The translations under genes were made by a program, and so were the position numbers. Under the pieces are notes generated by a model that did no database searches, was not told the DNA's origin, and was given only the letters and a program-made list of their open reading frames with translations. DNA of 64,000 nt from Flavobacterium circumlabens (lineage in GTDB: Bacteria > Bacteroidota > Bacteroidia > Flavobacteriales > Flavobacteriaceae): positions 96,688 to 160,687 of the forward strand of contig NZ_SLWA01000012.1 of the NCBI RefSeq assembly GCF_004345565.1. The letters are read 5' to 3'. Below are positions 9,056 to 17,047 of the stretch, in pieces. Positions within the stretch are counted from its first letter, which is position 1. Each line of letters opens with the position of its first letter.

Positions 9056-9967
9056 TTATATAAAACTAACGATAAAATACCAAACGGCCAGTGTGACAAA
9101 GGAAACTGGTATTCCGAAACCAATCATCATGCTGCTTAATTTAGGTTTTAATCCGTAAGTGGATGCCAAAATTGCACCGGTTATCATGGGCGCCATTGCC
9201 ATTTCCATAATGGTAATTTTAATCCCCTCAGAATGCTGTTTTAATATCACAACATATAAAACAAGGATTACCAGAGGAGCGAAAATTAATTTATAAAAAA
9301 GTCCGAGCCGCAAAAATTTCCAATGCCTGCTTTTCCGGTCAAAAGTAAGCTGTAAACCTACAGACAGCAAAGCCAAAGGCGTAACAAAACTTCCAATTTT
9401 CAATAAAATAGGTTGCAAGTCCTCCTTAAATTCAAACTGAAAAACATTCATCAGGCAGGCAAAAACAAAAGTGAGAAATGGTGGAAAAAGAGCTACCTTT
9501 TTTAGAATACCCAAAGCATCCGGAGTTCCTTTAGAATAAAAAGCAGCCACAAAAATGCCCAACGTCGAGACCACAACAAATGTTCCCGGCTGATCAACCA
9601 AAACTGCTGTTTCCAAACCTTTTTTTCCAAATAAAGCTTCAATTATCGGATAACCAAGAAAAGAACTATTACTTAATCCGGCGGTTAAAATCATGCAGCC
9701 GATAAGTTTATTCGACCAGCCCATTCGTCTTCCTAAAAAATGGAAAAAGATAAAAGCCAGCAGAAAACAAATCCAGCCTGCCCCTATCGGAAATAACAAT
9801 TCCGGATTCCATTTTATTTTTGGAATATGGTATAAGGTAATCGCAGGCAGACAAAGATAAATGACAATTTTGTTTAAATGCTTGTAGATATTCACCGGAA
9901 ATTGCTTTACTCTTTGCAAAAGCAAGCCTAAACTCAAAAAGAAGAATATTAAAATGAAGTTGTTCAT
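9056..9967 (-). CDS. AEC (auxin efflux carrier) family transporter
   Basis: A 303-residue membrane protein with about ten hydrophobic segments in the two five-helix blocks of the AEC family: LGLLLQRVKQFPVNIYKHLNKIVIYLCLPA at the start, then GLSNSSFLGYPIIEALFG, ending with GFGIPVSFVTLAVWYFI. Bacterial members move organic acids such as malate or malonate; the substrate cannot be told. I place the start at ATG 9967 (MNNFILIFFFLSLG), the usual N-terminus, rather than an in-frame GTG 39 bp upstream. It lies just before the MFS gene and divergent from the Rrf2 regulator, which might control it. Confidence 0.82.
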   Translation of the reverse strand: MNNFILIFFFLSLGLLLQRVKQFPVNIYKHLNKIVIYLCLPAITLYHIPKIKWNPELLFPIGAGWICFLLAFIFFHFLGRRMGWSNKLIGCMILTAGLSNSSFLGYPIIEALFGKKGLETAVLVDQPGTFVVVSTLGIFVAAFYSKGTPDALGILKKVALFPPFLTFVFACLMNVFQFEFKEDLQPILLKIGSFVTPLALLSVGLQLTFDRKSRHWKFLRLGLFYKLIFAPLVILVLYVVILKQHSEGIKITIMEMAMAPMITGAILASTYGLKPKLSSMMIGFGIPVSFVTLAVWYFIVSFI

Positions 9968-10056
9968 AATGCAGGTTCCTGACAAAAATAAGAATTTATA
10001 AAACACTGAAGAACATTAATTTTTAGTTAAAACCTTTTTTTAATGGATAAAACGCT

Positions 10057-10082
10057 TTACATTTGTAACATATTTTATTACA
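10057..10082 (+). promoter_or_regulatory. palindromic operator before the Rrf2 gene
   Basis: TTACATTTGTAA (10057-10068) overlaps the 19-bp near-palindrome TGTAACATATTTTATTACA (10064-10082), which ends two bases before the Rrf2 start codon. A near-identical copy precedes the next gene at 10513. This is probably the regulator's own binding site. Confidence 0.6.
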
Positions 10083-10084
10083 GT

Positions 10085-10492
10085 ATGATTTCAGGTAAAT
10101 TTGCCATAACGATTCACATTTTAACTTTACTCACTAAATTCCCCAATGATTTTTTGTCATCCGAATTTATTGCAGGAAGCATGAACCTAAATCCTGTTTT
10201 GGTTCGTAAAGAGATCGCTAATCTGAAAGCACATCATATTGTAGAAAGTAAAGAAGGCAAGAACGGGGGTACAAAATTATTGAAAGAAGCTTCAGATATT
10301 ACTTTAAAAGAAATATTCGAACTTACTTTCGATAATATTAATTTAGGATATGCCAAAAATCAACCAAACCCAGACTGTCCGGTTGGCAAAAAAGTCAATC
10401 AGAATTTGTCTGAGCTATATGCCGATATCAACGAAAAAGTAGGTTTACAATTGAAGAAAATTACACTGGAAGATTTTTCAAGTCAGTTTTAA
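10085..10492 (+). CDS. Rrf2-family transcriptional regulator, cysteine-poor
   Basis: A 135-residue protein with an N-terminal winged helix: FAITIHILTLLTKFPNDFLSSEFIAGSMNLNPVLVRKEIANLKAHHIVE, then the wing SKEGKNGGTKLLKEASDITL. Iron-sulfur Rrf2 proteins (IscR, NsrR) have three clustered cysteines. Here only one Cys is seen (NPDCPVGKK), so it does not hold an Fe-S cluster by the known scheme and is closer to YwnA-like members. The start is ATG 10085 (MISGKFAITIH); longer forms would translate the palindromic operator. The next gene, 55 bp downstream, carries the same operator. Confidence 0.85.
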   Translation: MISGKFAITIHILTLLTKFPNDFLSSEFIAGSMNLNPVLVRKEIANLKAHHIVESKEGKNGGTKLLKEASDITLKEIFELTFDNINLGYAKNQPNPDCPVGKKVNQNLSELYADINEKVGLQLKKITLEDFSSQF

Positions 10493-10512
10493 AACCGTTT
10501 TTTACACTAAAC

Positions 10513-10531
10513 TGTAACATTTTTTATTACT
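10513..10531 (+). promoter_or_regulatory. second copy of the Rrf2 operator
   Basis: TGTAACATTTTTTATTACT matches the site at 10064-10082 in 17 of 19 positions. It is also preceded by TTACA (10502-10506), here 6 bp away instead of 2. It lies 16 bp before the start of the NAD(P)-binding protein gene. Confidence 0.6.
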
Positions 10532-10547
10532 AATTAAATTATATATT

Positions 10548-11189
10548 ATGAAAATTGCAATTATTGGAGCTACAGGATTTGTTGGCTCAGCTATCTTAAG
10601 CGAATTAGCATCAAGAAACCAGGACATCACAGCGATTGCCAGAACTCCAAAAGAAGCATCAAATGTAAATTGGGTTGCTGCGGATATTTTTAATGTTGAT
10701 GCTTTGGCAGAAGTTCTAAAAGGAAACGATGTTATCATTTCTGCTTACAACGCAGGATGGACCAACCCAAATATCTATGATGACTTTATTGCAGGTTCAA
10801 AAGCAATTCAGGAAGCGGTAAAAAAATCAGGTGTAAAACGTTTCATCGTTATTGGCGGAGGCGGAAGTTTATTTGTTGCTCCGGGTTTACAGGCTGTTGA
10901 CACTCCGGATTTCCCAAAAGAATACTATACTGCTGCAAGTGCTGCCAGAGATTATCTGAACATCATTAAAGAAGAAAAAGAGTTAGACTGGGCGTTTTTT
11001 AGTCCGGCTTTTGAAATGCATCAGGGAATTACAACCGGCAGAACAGGAAAATACCGTTTAGGTTTAGAAAACCCGGTTTTTAATGATGAACAAAGAAGTA
11101 TTCTTTCTGTGGAAGATTTAGCAGTGGTTATTGCCGATGAAGCAGAAAATGCAAAACACCACCAGGTTCGTTTTACAGCGGGATATTAA
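10548..11189 (+). CDS. NAD(P)-binding NmrA/SDR-like oxidoreductase
   Basis: A 213-residue atypical SDR. The N-terminal Rossmann motif is MKIAIIGATGFVGSAILSEL (GxxGxxG at residues 7-13), followed by DIFNVDALAEVLKGNDVIISAYNAG and IGGGGSLFVAPG. These are typical of NAD(P)H-binding proteins similar to YwnB, which may sense or use NAD(P)H rather than catalyse a known reaction. As I recall, B. subtilis also keeps an Rrf2 gene (ywnA) beside ywnB, so the pairing seems conserved. The shared operator argues for joint control by the Rrf2 protein. The substrate is unknown. Confidence 0.83.
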   Translation: MKIAIIGATGFVGSAILSELASRNQDITAIARTPKEASNVNWVAADIFNVDALAEVLKGNDVIISAYNAGWTNPNIYDDFIAGSKAIQEAVKKSGVKRFIVIGGGGSLFVAPGLQAVDTPDFPKEYYTAASAARDYLNIIKEEKELDWAFFSPAFEMHQGITTGRTGKYRLGLENPVFNDEQRSILSVEDLAVVIADEAENAKHHQVRFTAGY

Positions 11190-11192
11190 GAG

Positions 11193-11434
11193 AAAGGTTC
11201 TGAGGTCCTGAGGCCCTGAGGTTCTAAGTAATCTGCCACGAATTTCACTGATTTTCACGAATTTTTTATTCCATTTTGTCATCCTGACGGAGGAAGGATC
11301 GCATTAGAAGTTTTACAAAGACTGGCGGCTTTCCAATCGGAGTTAGACGTGTGCTCCTTCCTCCGTCAGGATGACAAACACAACTTATCTTTCCAATAAA
11401 AAATTCGTGAAAATCAGTGAAATTCGTGGCAAAC
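11193..11434. repeat. composite intergenic repeat: 24-bp inverted repeat nested in a 37-bp one
   Basis: This fills the 301-bp gap before meaB. It begins with a word repeat (GGTTCTGAGGTCCTGAGG, from 11195). Then comes a perfect 37-bp inverted repeat (11234-11270 and 11395-11431). Inside it is a perfect 24-bp inverted repeat (11275-11298 and 11355-11378, containing CATCCTGACGGAGGAAGG). The 56-bp centre is not palindromic. Half of a related inner unit recurs at 23651. I see no open frame or transposase. Confidence 0.8.
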
Positions 11435-11460
11435 TAACTTTTTGAAACTGTTTTTGTTTT

Positions 11461-11489
11461 CTGTACTTTTACAAAACTAAAAAGTACAG
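11461..11489 (+). promoter_or_regulatory. hairpin immediately before the meaB start
   Basis: CTGTACTTTT and AAAAGTACAG form a perfect 10-bp inverted repeat with a 9-bp loop. It ends one base before the TTG start codon. The left arm contains TACTTTTA, close to a -7 box, so this could be a promoter with an operator or a 5' RNA hairpin. Confidence 0.45.
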
Positions 11490-11490
11490 T

Positions 11491-12588
11491 TTGTCAAGTT
11501 TAAAAAAACAATCAGGCAGTTTGCAAGAAAAAGCCGGGATTTCACCTCCTGAAATCACCAATAGTGCTGCTATTAGTCAGATTCAGATAAACAGAAGAAA
11601 ACAACCTTCTTCTGATGAATTAATAAAGGGAATTCTGGATCAAAACAGAACTGCTTTAAGCCGTGCTATTACTTTAGTAGAAAGCACCCATCCTGAACAT
11701 GCTGAAAAAGCAAATGACGTCATCAAAGGCTGTCTTCCGCATGCCAATCGATCGATACGGATCGGAATTACCGGTGTTCCAGGTGTTGGAAAAAGTACTT
11801 TTATAGAAGCTTTTGGAAAATTCCTGACCGCTTTGGGGAAAAAAGTTGCCGTATTGGCAGTTGACCCCAGCAGTTCGCTGTCGCATGGAAGTATTTTAGG
11901 GGACAAAACCAGAATGGAAGAATTGGTAAAGGACGAAAATGCTTTTATAAGACCCAGCGCTTCCGGAGATACGTTAGGCGGAGTAGCGAGAAAAACCCGT
12001 GAATCGATTATTTTGTGCGAAGCCGCAGGTTTCGATACTATTATTATAGAAACTGTTGGTGTAGGGCAAAGTGAAACTGCCGTGCACAGTATGGTTGACT
12101 TTTTTCTGCTATTGAAAATTTCCGGTGCAGGCGATGAACTTCAGGGGATCAAACGGGGTATTATGGAAATGGCCGATGCTATTGTCATCAATAAAGCGGA
12201 TGGTGATAACATAAAAAAAGCCAATCAGGCGAAACTGGAATTCAACAGGGCTTTGCATTTATTTCCACCCAAAAAATCAACCTGGCAGCCCAAAGTTACC
12301 ACTTGCAGTGCGATTACAAACGATGGAATTCCTGAAATCTGGGATACTATTTCCTCTTATTTCGAAATGACCAATGAAACCGGATATTTTCAGGAAAAAC
12401 GAAAAGACCAGAATCAGTTTTGGATGATCGAAACCATAAACGAACAACTGAAACTAAACTTCTACAATAAACCCGAAATAATCACACAACTGGAACAAAA
12501 CAAAAAAGCAGTGCAAAACGATGAATTATCACCTTTTGCAGCTGCTCAGCGTTTGTTGAAGTTGTATTTTGAGGAAAGGACAAAGTAA
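11491..12588 (+). CDS. meaB: methylmalonyl-CoA mutase-associated GTPase MeaB
   Basis: A 365-residue G3E-type P-loop GTPase. It has Walker A GVPGVGKS (95-102), the MeaB motifs AVDPSSSLSHGSILGDKTRM and RPSASGDTLGGVA, the switch ETVGVGQSE (187-195) and the base-specificity motif NKAD (234-237). MeaB guards and reloads the B12 cofactor of methylmalonyl-CoA mutase, whose two subunits are at 49-53 kb. The start is the TTG at 11491: no ATG occurs before residue 142, and the frame upstream enters a hairpin. Such a start suggests weak or regulated translation. The stop codon lies inside the left arm of the downstream inverted repeat. Confidence 0.93.
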   Translation: MSSLKKQSGSLQEKAGISPPEITNSAAISQIQINRRKQPSSDELIKGILDQNRTALSRAITLVESTHPEHAEKANDVIKGCLPHANRSIRIGITGVPGVGKSTFIEAFGKFLTALGKKVAVLAVDPSSSLSHGSILGDKTRMEELVKDENAFIRPSASGDTLGGVARKTRESIILCEAAGFDTIIIETVGVGQSETAVHSMVDFFLLLKISGAGDELQGIKRGIMEMADAIVINKADGDNIKKANQAKLEFNRALHLFPPKKSTWQPKVTTCSAITNDGIPEIWDTISSYFEMTNETGYFQEKRKDQNQFWMIETINEQLKLNFYNKPEIITQLEQNKKAVQNDELSPFAAAQRLLKLYFEERTK

Positions 12589-12645
12589 CAAAGGTTCAAA
12601 GGCACAAAGATTTTTACTCTGTCCCTTTGAACCTTTGTTACTTTG
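12581..12645. repeat. reiterated-word inverted repeat between meaB and the sulfatase (word AACAAAGGTTCAAAGG)
   Basis: Perfect 22-bp arms (12581-12602 and 12624-12645; left arm CAAAGTAACAAAGGTTCAAA plus GG) surround a 21-bp loop. The left arm contains the meaB stop codon, and further word copies follow on the right up to 12657. The genes on each side are convergent, so a terminator role is likely. Confidence 0.8.
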
Positions 12646-12656
12646 AGCCTTTAAAC

Positions 12657-14591
12657 CTATTTCTTTCTAAGCTTATATTTATTCTCCTTATATAAATTCC
12701 CTGCTGTAATAACGTGAGCCAAAGCATCTTTTGCTAATTCTTCGTTTAGTTTTACAGGGATTAGGGTCGTGTCGTTTTTGATTTCAAATTGGAGTGGTTT
12801 CAAATTGGGTTGCATAATCACAACCTGGTTCTCTACCCTGAAGGCATTGATATCGTTAAATTGCATGATAGATCTTCCCTGAACTTTAACGTCTAATTTA
12901 TTCAGGTTTCTTCCCACCATAGGAGTTTCAAACGGAATCCCTAAATAACCCAATAAAGTTGGCGGAATATCAATCTGACTCGCCAGTTTACTGTATACTC
13001 CTCCTTTTTGAACTCCGGGTCCGATTATTAATGCCGGAATATGAAATTTATTGATCGGTACTAAATTCTTTCCGTAGGTTCTTGTATTGTGATCGGCGAT
13101 GACAATAAAAATCGTATTTTTAAAATAAGCTTCTTTTTTAGCCATTTCGAAGAATTTCCCAATAGAAAAATCCGCATATTTCATGGCATTATTTACCGTA
13201 GCAGGTTTCTGATCGAATGGTTTTATTCTTCCCGCCGGATACTCAAAAGGTTCGTGATTTGAAGTCGAAAACATTAAGGAAAAGAAAGGTTTCCTGCCTT
13301 TTGCCTTAAAATAATTGTTTGCTTTGGTCACTAAATCTTCATCAGAATAGCCCCAGGTGCCTTTGAAAGCATATTCATTTCCATCAGATTCAAAATCTTC
13401 CTGATCAACAATATCCTGAAAACCATTTCCGTTGAAAAAAGAAGCCATATTATCAAAATTGGCCATTCCGCCATAAATAAAACTGGTTTCGTATCCTTTT
13501 TGTTTTAAAGCATCGGCCAGGGTAAAAAATCCTTGTTGGGAGTTTCCTAATTTCACAACGCTTTCAGATGGTGAAGGCAGAAATCCTGTCACAACAGCTT
13601 CGATTCCACGTACGCTTCGGGTTCCCGTGCAATACAAATTGGTAAACAATAACCCTTCTTTCGATAATTTATCAAATTCAGGTGTTAACGGTTTTCCGCC
13701 TAAAATCCCAACATATTCCGCACCTAAGCTTTCCTGTAAAAAGATGACCAGGTTATACGGCTGCTGTACCGTTGTATCGGGCTGCTGCACATGAAGAAAC
13801 GGAATTTCAGCATAGGTAAAATCAGTTGGTCCGGCGATCATGTATTTTTTTACACGAGCAATCGCTTCAGCTTCGTCCATTTTACCGTACATCTTGGTGT
13901 TTCCTTCATTTTTAATAGAATACGCTGCAAATGCAACGGTATAAAAAGAATTCAATCCCAACGTATTGGTTAACTGATCTGTAGAAAAAACAGCATTACT
14001 GGCATTGATTGGACGTTTGGAAGTCAGACTCGAACGTGCTCCAAAAAACAATAAAAAAGCCACTAATGGAAAAACCATCAATTTGAATTTATAAGCTGTA
14101 CTGGTGGTATGAAAAAATTTTTTTCCTTTTTTGAAGGCAAAATACAAGACAAGTCCCAAAATAAGGAAGGTAACAATTATAGAAGTCAGGTAACTTTTCA
14201 AAAGCATTCCGACCACTTCTTTTGGATAAATCAGATAATCTAAGAAAATTTTATTCGGACGGGTGTCGTATTGTTTTACAAAATCAGGCGAGGCCAATTC
14301 TACAAAAAGAATCAGGAACAGGAATAAAAAGCTGTAAATCACCAGGAAGTTATTGGTAAACTTCAGCCATTTATTCGGAAGAAATGTAATCAATACGGCC
14401 GGAAGAAAAGACAGGTAACATAACAGTATCAAATCCATTCGCAGTCCGATTGGAAAAATATACCAGAAGTTTGGCGTTTCAACGACTCTGTCTTTAAAAA
14501 TAAAAAATAAAAATATTCGACTTAAAGTAGTAATTAGCAATCCGATTGCTATAAAATTAAAAACAGGTTTTAAAAAACTTAATTTTTTCAT
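12657..14591 (-). CDS. LTA-synthase-like membrane sulfatase
   Basis: A 644-residue protein of the alkaline phosphatase superfamily. The first 200 residues hold about five membrane segments; a sulfatase-type domain follows at about 280-600. Metal and active-site motifs are visible: VIFLQESLGAEYVG (metal Glu), LYCTGTRSVRGIEAV (the Thr that would be phosphorylated), IVIADHNTRT and NKFHIPALIIGPG. In Gram-positives such enzymes polymerise glycerol phosphate on lipoteichoic acid. In a Gram-negative-type cell, transfer of a phospho-alcohol group to a glycan or lipid in the periplasm is more likely. It is convergent with meaB, and the small acidic protein gene lies 40 bp upstream. Confidence 0.85.
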   Translation of the reverse strand: MKKLSFLKPVFNFIAIGLLITTLSRIFLFFIFKDRVVETPNFWYIFPIGLRMDLILLCYLSFLPAVLITFLPNKWLKFTNNFLVIYSFLFLFLILFVELASPDFVKQYDTRPNKIFLDYLIYPKEVVGMLLKSYLTSIIVTFLILGLVLYFAFKKGKKFFHTTSTAYKFKLMVFPLVAFLLFFGARSSLTSKRPINASNAVFSTDQLTNTLGLNSFYTVAFAAYSIKNEGNTKMYGKMDEAEAIARVKKYMIAGPTDFTYAEIPFLHVQQPDTTVQQPYNLVIFLQESLGAEYVGILGGKPLTPEFDKLSKEGLLFTNLYCTGTRSVRGIEAVVTGFLPSPSESVVKLGNSQQGFFTLADALKQKGYETSFIYGGMANFDNMASFFNGNGFQDIVDQEDFESDGNEYAFKGTWGYSDEDLVTKANNYFKAKGRKPFFSLMFSTSNHEPFEYPAGRIKPFDQKPATVNNAMKYADFSIGKFFEMAKKEAYFKNTIFIVIADHNTRTYGKNLVPINKFHIPALIIGPGVQKGGVYSKLASQIDIPPTLLGYLGIPFETPMVGRNLNKLDVKVQGRSIMQFNDINAFRVENQVVIMQPNLKPLQFEIKNDTTLIPVKLNEELAKDALAHVITAGNLYKENKYKLRKK

Positions 14592-14631
14592 CAGAAAGAT
14601 TTAGAGCTTAAAAAATAGATTCAAAACAAAA

Positions 14632-14859
14632 TTACTCTTCGTAACGGTTTATTTCTCTGTCGTAAAATTCATTTGCCAGAACAATCAGGCCTTCCATTTC
14701 GGCATTCAGTTCGGCTTCATCAAGATCTTCAGCTTCTTCCATAAATTCAACCTCATCATCTTTAAGGTTGATAATAAATCTTGGATAATCAAGGTGAACG
14801 ATAAAAATATCATCCGGAAAATCAGTGTTATCTCCGAGTAAAAATTTAGGTAATTCCAT
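14632..14859 (-). CDS. small acidic protein of unknown function
   Basis: A 75-residue protein (MELPKFLLGDNTDFPDDIFIV...) rich in Asp and Glu, especially in its C-terminal half (EEAEDLDEAELNAEMEG). It has no signal peptide, membrane segment or cysteine. I do not recognise a named family. A -7-like box TAAATTTG lies on the minus strand at 14882-14889, just inside the end of the MATE gene, so it may have its own promoter and lead into the sulfatase gene. The compact, well-placed frame supports a real gene. Confidence 0.72.
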   Translation of the reverse strand: MELPKFLLGDNTDFPDDIFIVHLDYPRFIINLKDDEVEFMEEAEDLDEAELNAEMEGLIVLANEFYDREINRYEE

Positions 14860-14886
14860 TTTTATTTATTTTTTTAAGTTTCAAAT

Positions 14887-16272
14887 TTAGTTATTTGCAA
14901 CTGAATTATTGATTAATTTTTTGGTTAAGTAATGAAAACGAAGGTACAGGAATATTGCGGCAGAAGTTAATCCGGCCAAAAGGCCAATCCAGACTCCCTG
15001 TGCTTTCCAGGGCGTGTATGCTGCCAAATAGTACGAAATCGGAAAACCGATCACCCAATACGCCACAAACGTAATGTACATCGGTATCTTCACGTCCTGC
15101 AAACCTCGCAAAGCGCCTAAGACCACGACCTGAATTCCATCTGAAATCTGAAAAACTGCGGCTATTAAAAGTAATTTGGAAGCAATTTCGATTACTTCCG
15201 TATTGTCTGTAAGCTGTAATGTATTTTCCATATTCAGAAAAAGATAAGGCAAAATACTATGAAAAGCGATAAACACCGCTGCAAAAACCACTTCAAGAAT
15301 AATGGAAAGTAAAAAAACAGATCGTGCTACGACTACCAAATTTTTATAATCCATAAGACCTCTCTGATTACTGACACGAATCATAGAAACAACACTGAGT
15401 CCCATGGCAAACATAAAAGTCAGGGAAGAAAGGCTTAGTGCCACCTGATTGGCCGCCTGACTTGTTTTTCCGATATTGCCGCAAAGCCAGATGGAAGCGG
15501 TAAAAAGTACTACTTCAAAAAGCATCTGCATAGCCGATGGCAGACCTAAGTTTATAATTTTCCTAAGGGTTTCTTTTTTGATTTCCTCAAAACTAAAATT
15601 CTCAAAATAAGTTTTAAGCTGTTCTCTTCTCGACAAGATAATGTGCATAAACAGCACCATCATAATCCTTGAAATTACGGTTCCTAAAGCAGCACCGACA
15701 ATTCCCATTTTAGGAAAAATCCAGACGCCGTAAATTAGCATATAGTTAATGCCAACGTGAATTACATTCGCCATAATAATCGCGTACATCGAGTATTTGG
15801 TCATTGATAATCCGTCAGCAAATTGTTTGTAACCCTGATATATGATAAGCGGTACCAATGAAAAGGCAACCCAGGCCAGATACGGTTTTGCCAAAACAAT
15901 AACATCTGTCGGCTGGTGCAGTAATTCCATTAAAGGCATTGCCAGCACGATTAATCCAAAAAGCAAGACGCCTAAAATGGTACATAAAAACAATCCGTGG
16001 TGAAAAGTAGAACGAATTTTTGATGGATTCTTTTCCGCATCTGCCTCTGCTACAATTGGGGTGATAGCGGTAGAAAATCCTATTCCTAACGATAGGGCTA
16101 TAAATATCATACTATTTCCCAGCGAAACGGCGGCAAGCTCCGTACTTCCCAATTTCCCTACCATTATATTATCGACAATACCTATTAAAGTGTGTCCGAC
16201 CATTCCCAGAATAATAGGATACGCCAATCTTAGATTATAAGAGAACTCTTTTGTGTAATTTTTTAAATTCAA
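14887..16272 (-). CDS. MATE-family multidrug efflux transporter
   Basis: About 461 residues with 12 hydrophobic segments. GMVGHTLIGIVDNIMVGKLGSTELAAVSLGNS is the typical first half-repeat, and the second half begins near NLGLPSAMQMLFEVVLFTASIWL. MATE proteins export cationic drugs using Na+ or H+. I choose the TTG at 16272 (MNLKNYTKEFSYNLRLAYP), the expected family N-terminus. An ATG at 16338 would add 22 residues lying upstream of and across a -7 box (TATCTTTG, minus strand, 16293-16300). It is followed by the small acidic gene, which starts 28 bp after its stop codon. Confidence 0.88.
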   Translation of the reverse strand: MNLKNYTKEFSYNLRLAYPIILGMVGHTLIGIVDNIMVGKLGSTELAAVSLGNSMIFIALSLGIGFSTAITPIVAEADAEKNPSKIRSTFHHGLFLCTILGVLLFGLIVLAMPLMELLHQPTDVIVLAKPYLAWVAFSLVPLIIYQGYKQFADGLSMTKYSMYAIIMANVIHVGINYMLIYGVWIFPKMGIVGAALGTVISRIMMVLFMHIILSRREQLKTYFENFSFEEIKKETLRKIINLGLPSAMQMLFEVVLFTASIWLCGNIGKTSQAANQVALSLSSLTFMFAMGLSVVSMIRVSNQRGLMDYKNLVVVARSVFLLSIILEVVFAAVFIAFHSILPYLFLNMENTLQLTDNTEVIEIASKLLLIAAVFQISDGIQVVVLGALRGLQDVKIPMYITFVAYWVIGFPISYYLAAYTPWKAQGVWIGLLAGLTSAAIFLYLRFHYLTKKLINNSVANN

Positions 16273-16461
16273 TTTTACTGCTTTTAAGTCGGCAAAGATA
16301 CTGAGAAGCTTTGAATTCTTTTCTATTATCAAAAACATAAGCGAATATTAAGAATATGCTTCATAATAACGAGATTATATAACAATTGCAAAAAATTGTA
16401 TAACAAACTCCCAACTCATGAATTTTACTTTTACACCATTAAATAATTAAAAAAAATTGTC

Positions 16462-16974
16462 ATGAAGAAATCAGGAAATCTAAAAATGTTATGCCTTGCA
16501 CTTATTACTTTATTATACGCCAACACAACTTTCGCTCAGGACAGTGAAATTAAAAATTACGATCAGGGATTCAGATTAGGATTTGGAATAAATGGCGGAA
16601 TACCAACTGACAAGGATTATGATTGGGCACTTGGCGGAGATGTACGTCTGCAATATGACCTAACCAAAAGAACGTCATTAACACTGACTACAGGTTTTAC
16701 GAATTTATTTAAAGGAGACGACGCTAAGGATCTTGGATTTATTCCGGCAAAAGTAGGTTTTAAAGCTTTTGTATGGGAAGACCAATTTTATGTTTTAGGT
16801 GAAGTCGGTGCAGGTTTTGCTGTTACGAACGGTTACAACGACACAACATTTTTATGGGCTCCGGGAATCGGGTACGCCAATAAGTACATCGATCTTAGTG
16901 TTCGTTATGAAGACTATCACGATTTCAGAACCAATCAGGTAGCATTGCGCGTAGCGTATGGTTTTGATTTGTAA
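16462..16974 (+). CDS. secreted outer-membrane beta-barrel-like protein
   Basis: A 170-residue protein with a clear signal peptide (MKKSGNLKMLCLALITLLYANTTFAQ, cut after FAQ). The mature part alternates hydrophobic and polar residues as in a small eight-stranded barrel (FRLGFGINGGIPT, GGDVRLQYDLTKRTSLTLTTGF, VGFKAFVWEDQFYVLGEVGAGF) and ends in aromatic/hydrophobic YGFDL, typical of an outer-membrane assembly signal. A structural or surface role is likely; no enzyme motif is seen. It lies alone, divergent from the MATE gene and convergent with PPK2 across a shared terminator. Confidence 0.8.
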   Translation: MKKSGNLKMLCLALITLLYANTTFAQDSEIKNYDQGFRLGFGINGGIPTDKDYDWALGGDVRLQYDLTKRTSLTLTTGFTNLFKGDDAKDLGFIPAKVGFKAFVWEDQFYVLGEVGAGFAVTNGYNDTTFLWAPGIGYANKYIDLSVRYEDYHDFRTNQVALRVAYGFDL

Positions 16975-17007
16975 AAATACATTTATTTTTATTCTTTTGT
17001 TTTTGGT

Positions 17008-17045
17008 AAAACCCGACAGTTGCTCATAGGCTGTCGGGTTTTTTA
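17008..17045. terminator. bidirectional terminator between the barrel protein and PPK2
   Basis: AAAACCCGACAG and CTGTCGGGTTTT form a 12-bp perfect stem with an 11-bp loop. T-runs lie on both outer sides, fitting termination of the two convergent genes. Confidence 0.88.
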
Positions 17046-17047
17046 TT

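Noticed and set aside
11325..11362. GGAGTTAGACGTGTGCTCCTTCC resembles part of an Illumina adapter (12 bases exact), split here as GGAGTT, AGACGTGTGCTC, CTTCC
   Set aside because: One base is missing and another is added, and the right part belongs to the 24-bp inverted repeat, so it looks like genuine repeat sequence. Long reads over this spot would settle it.
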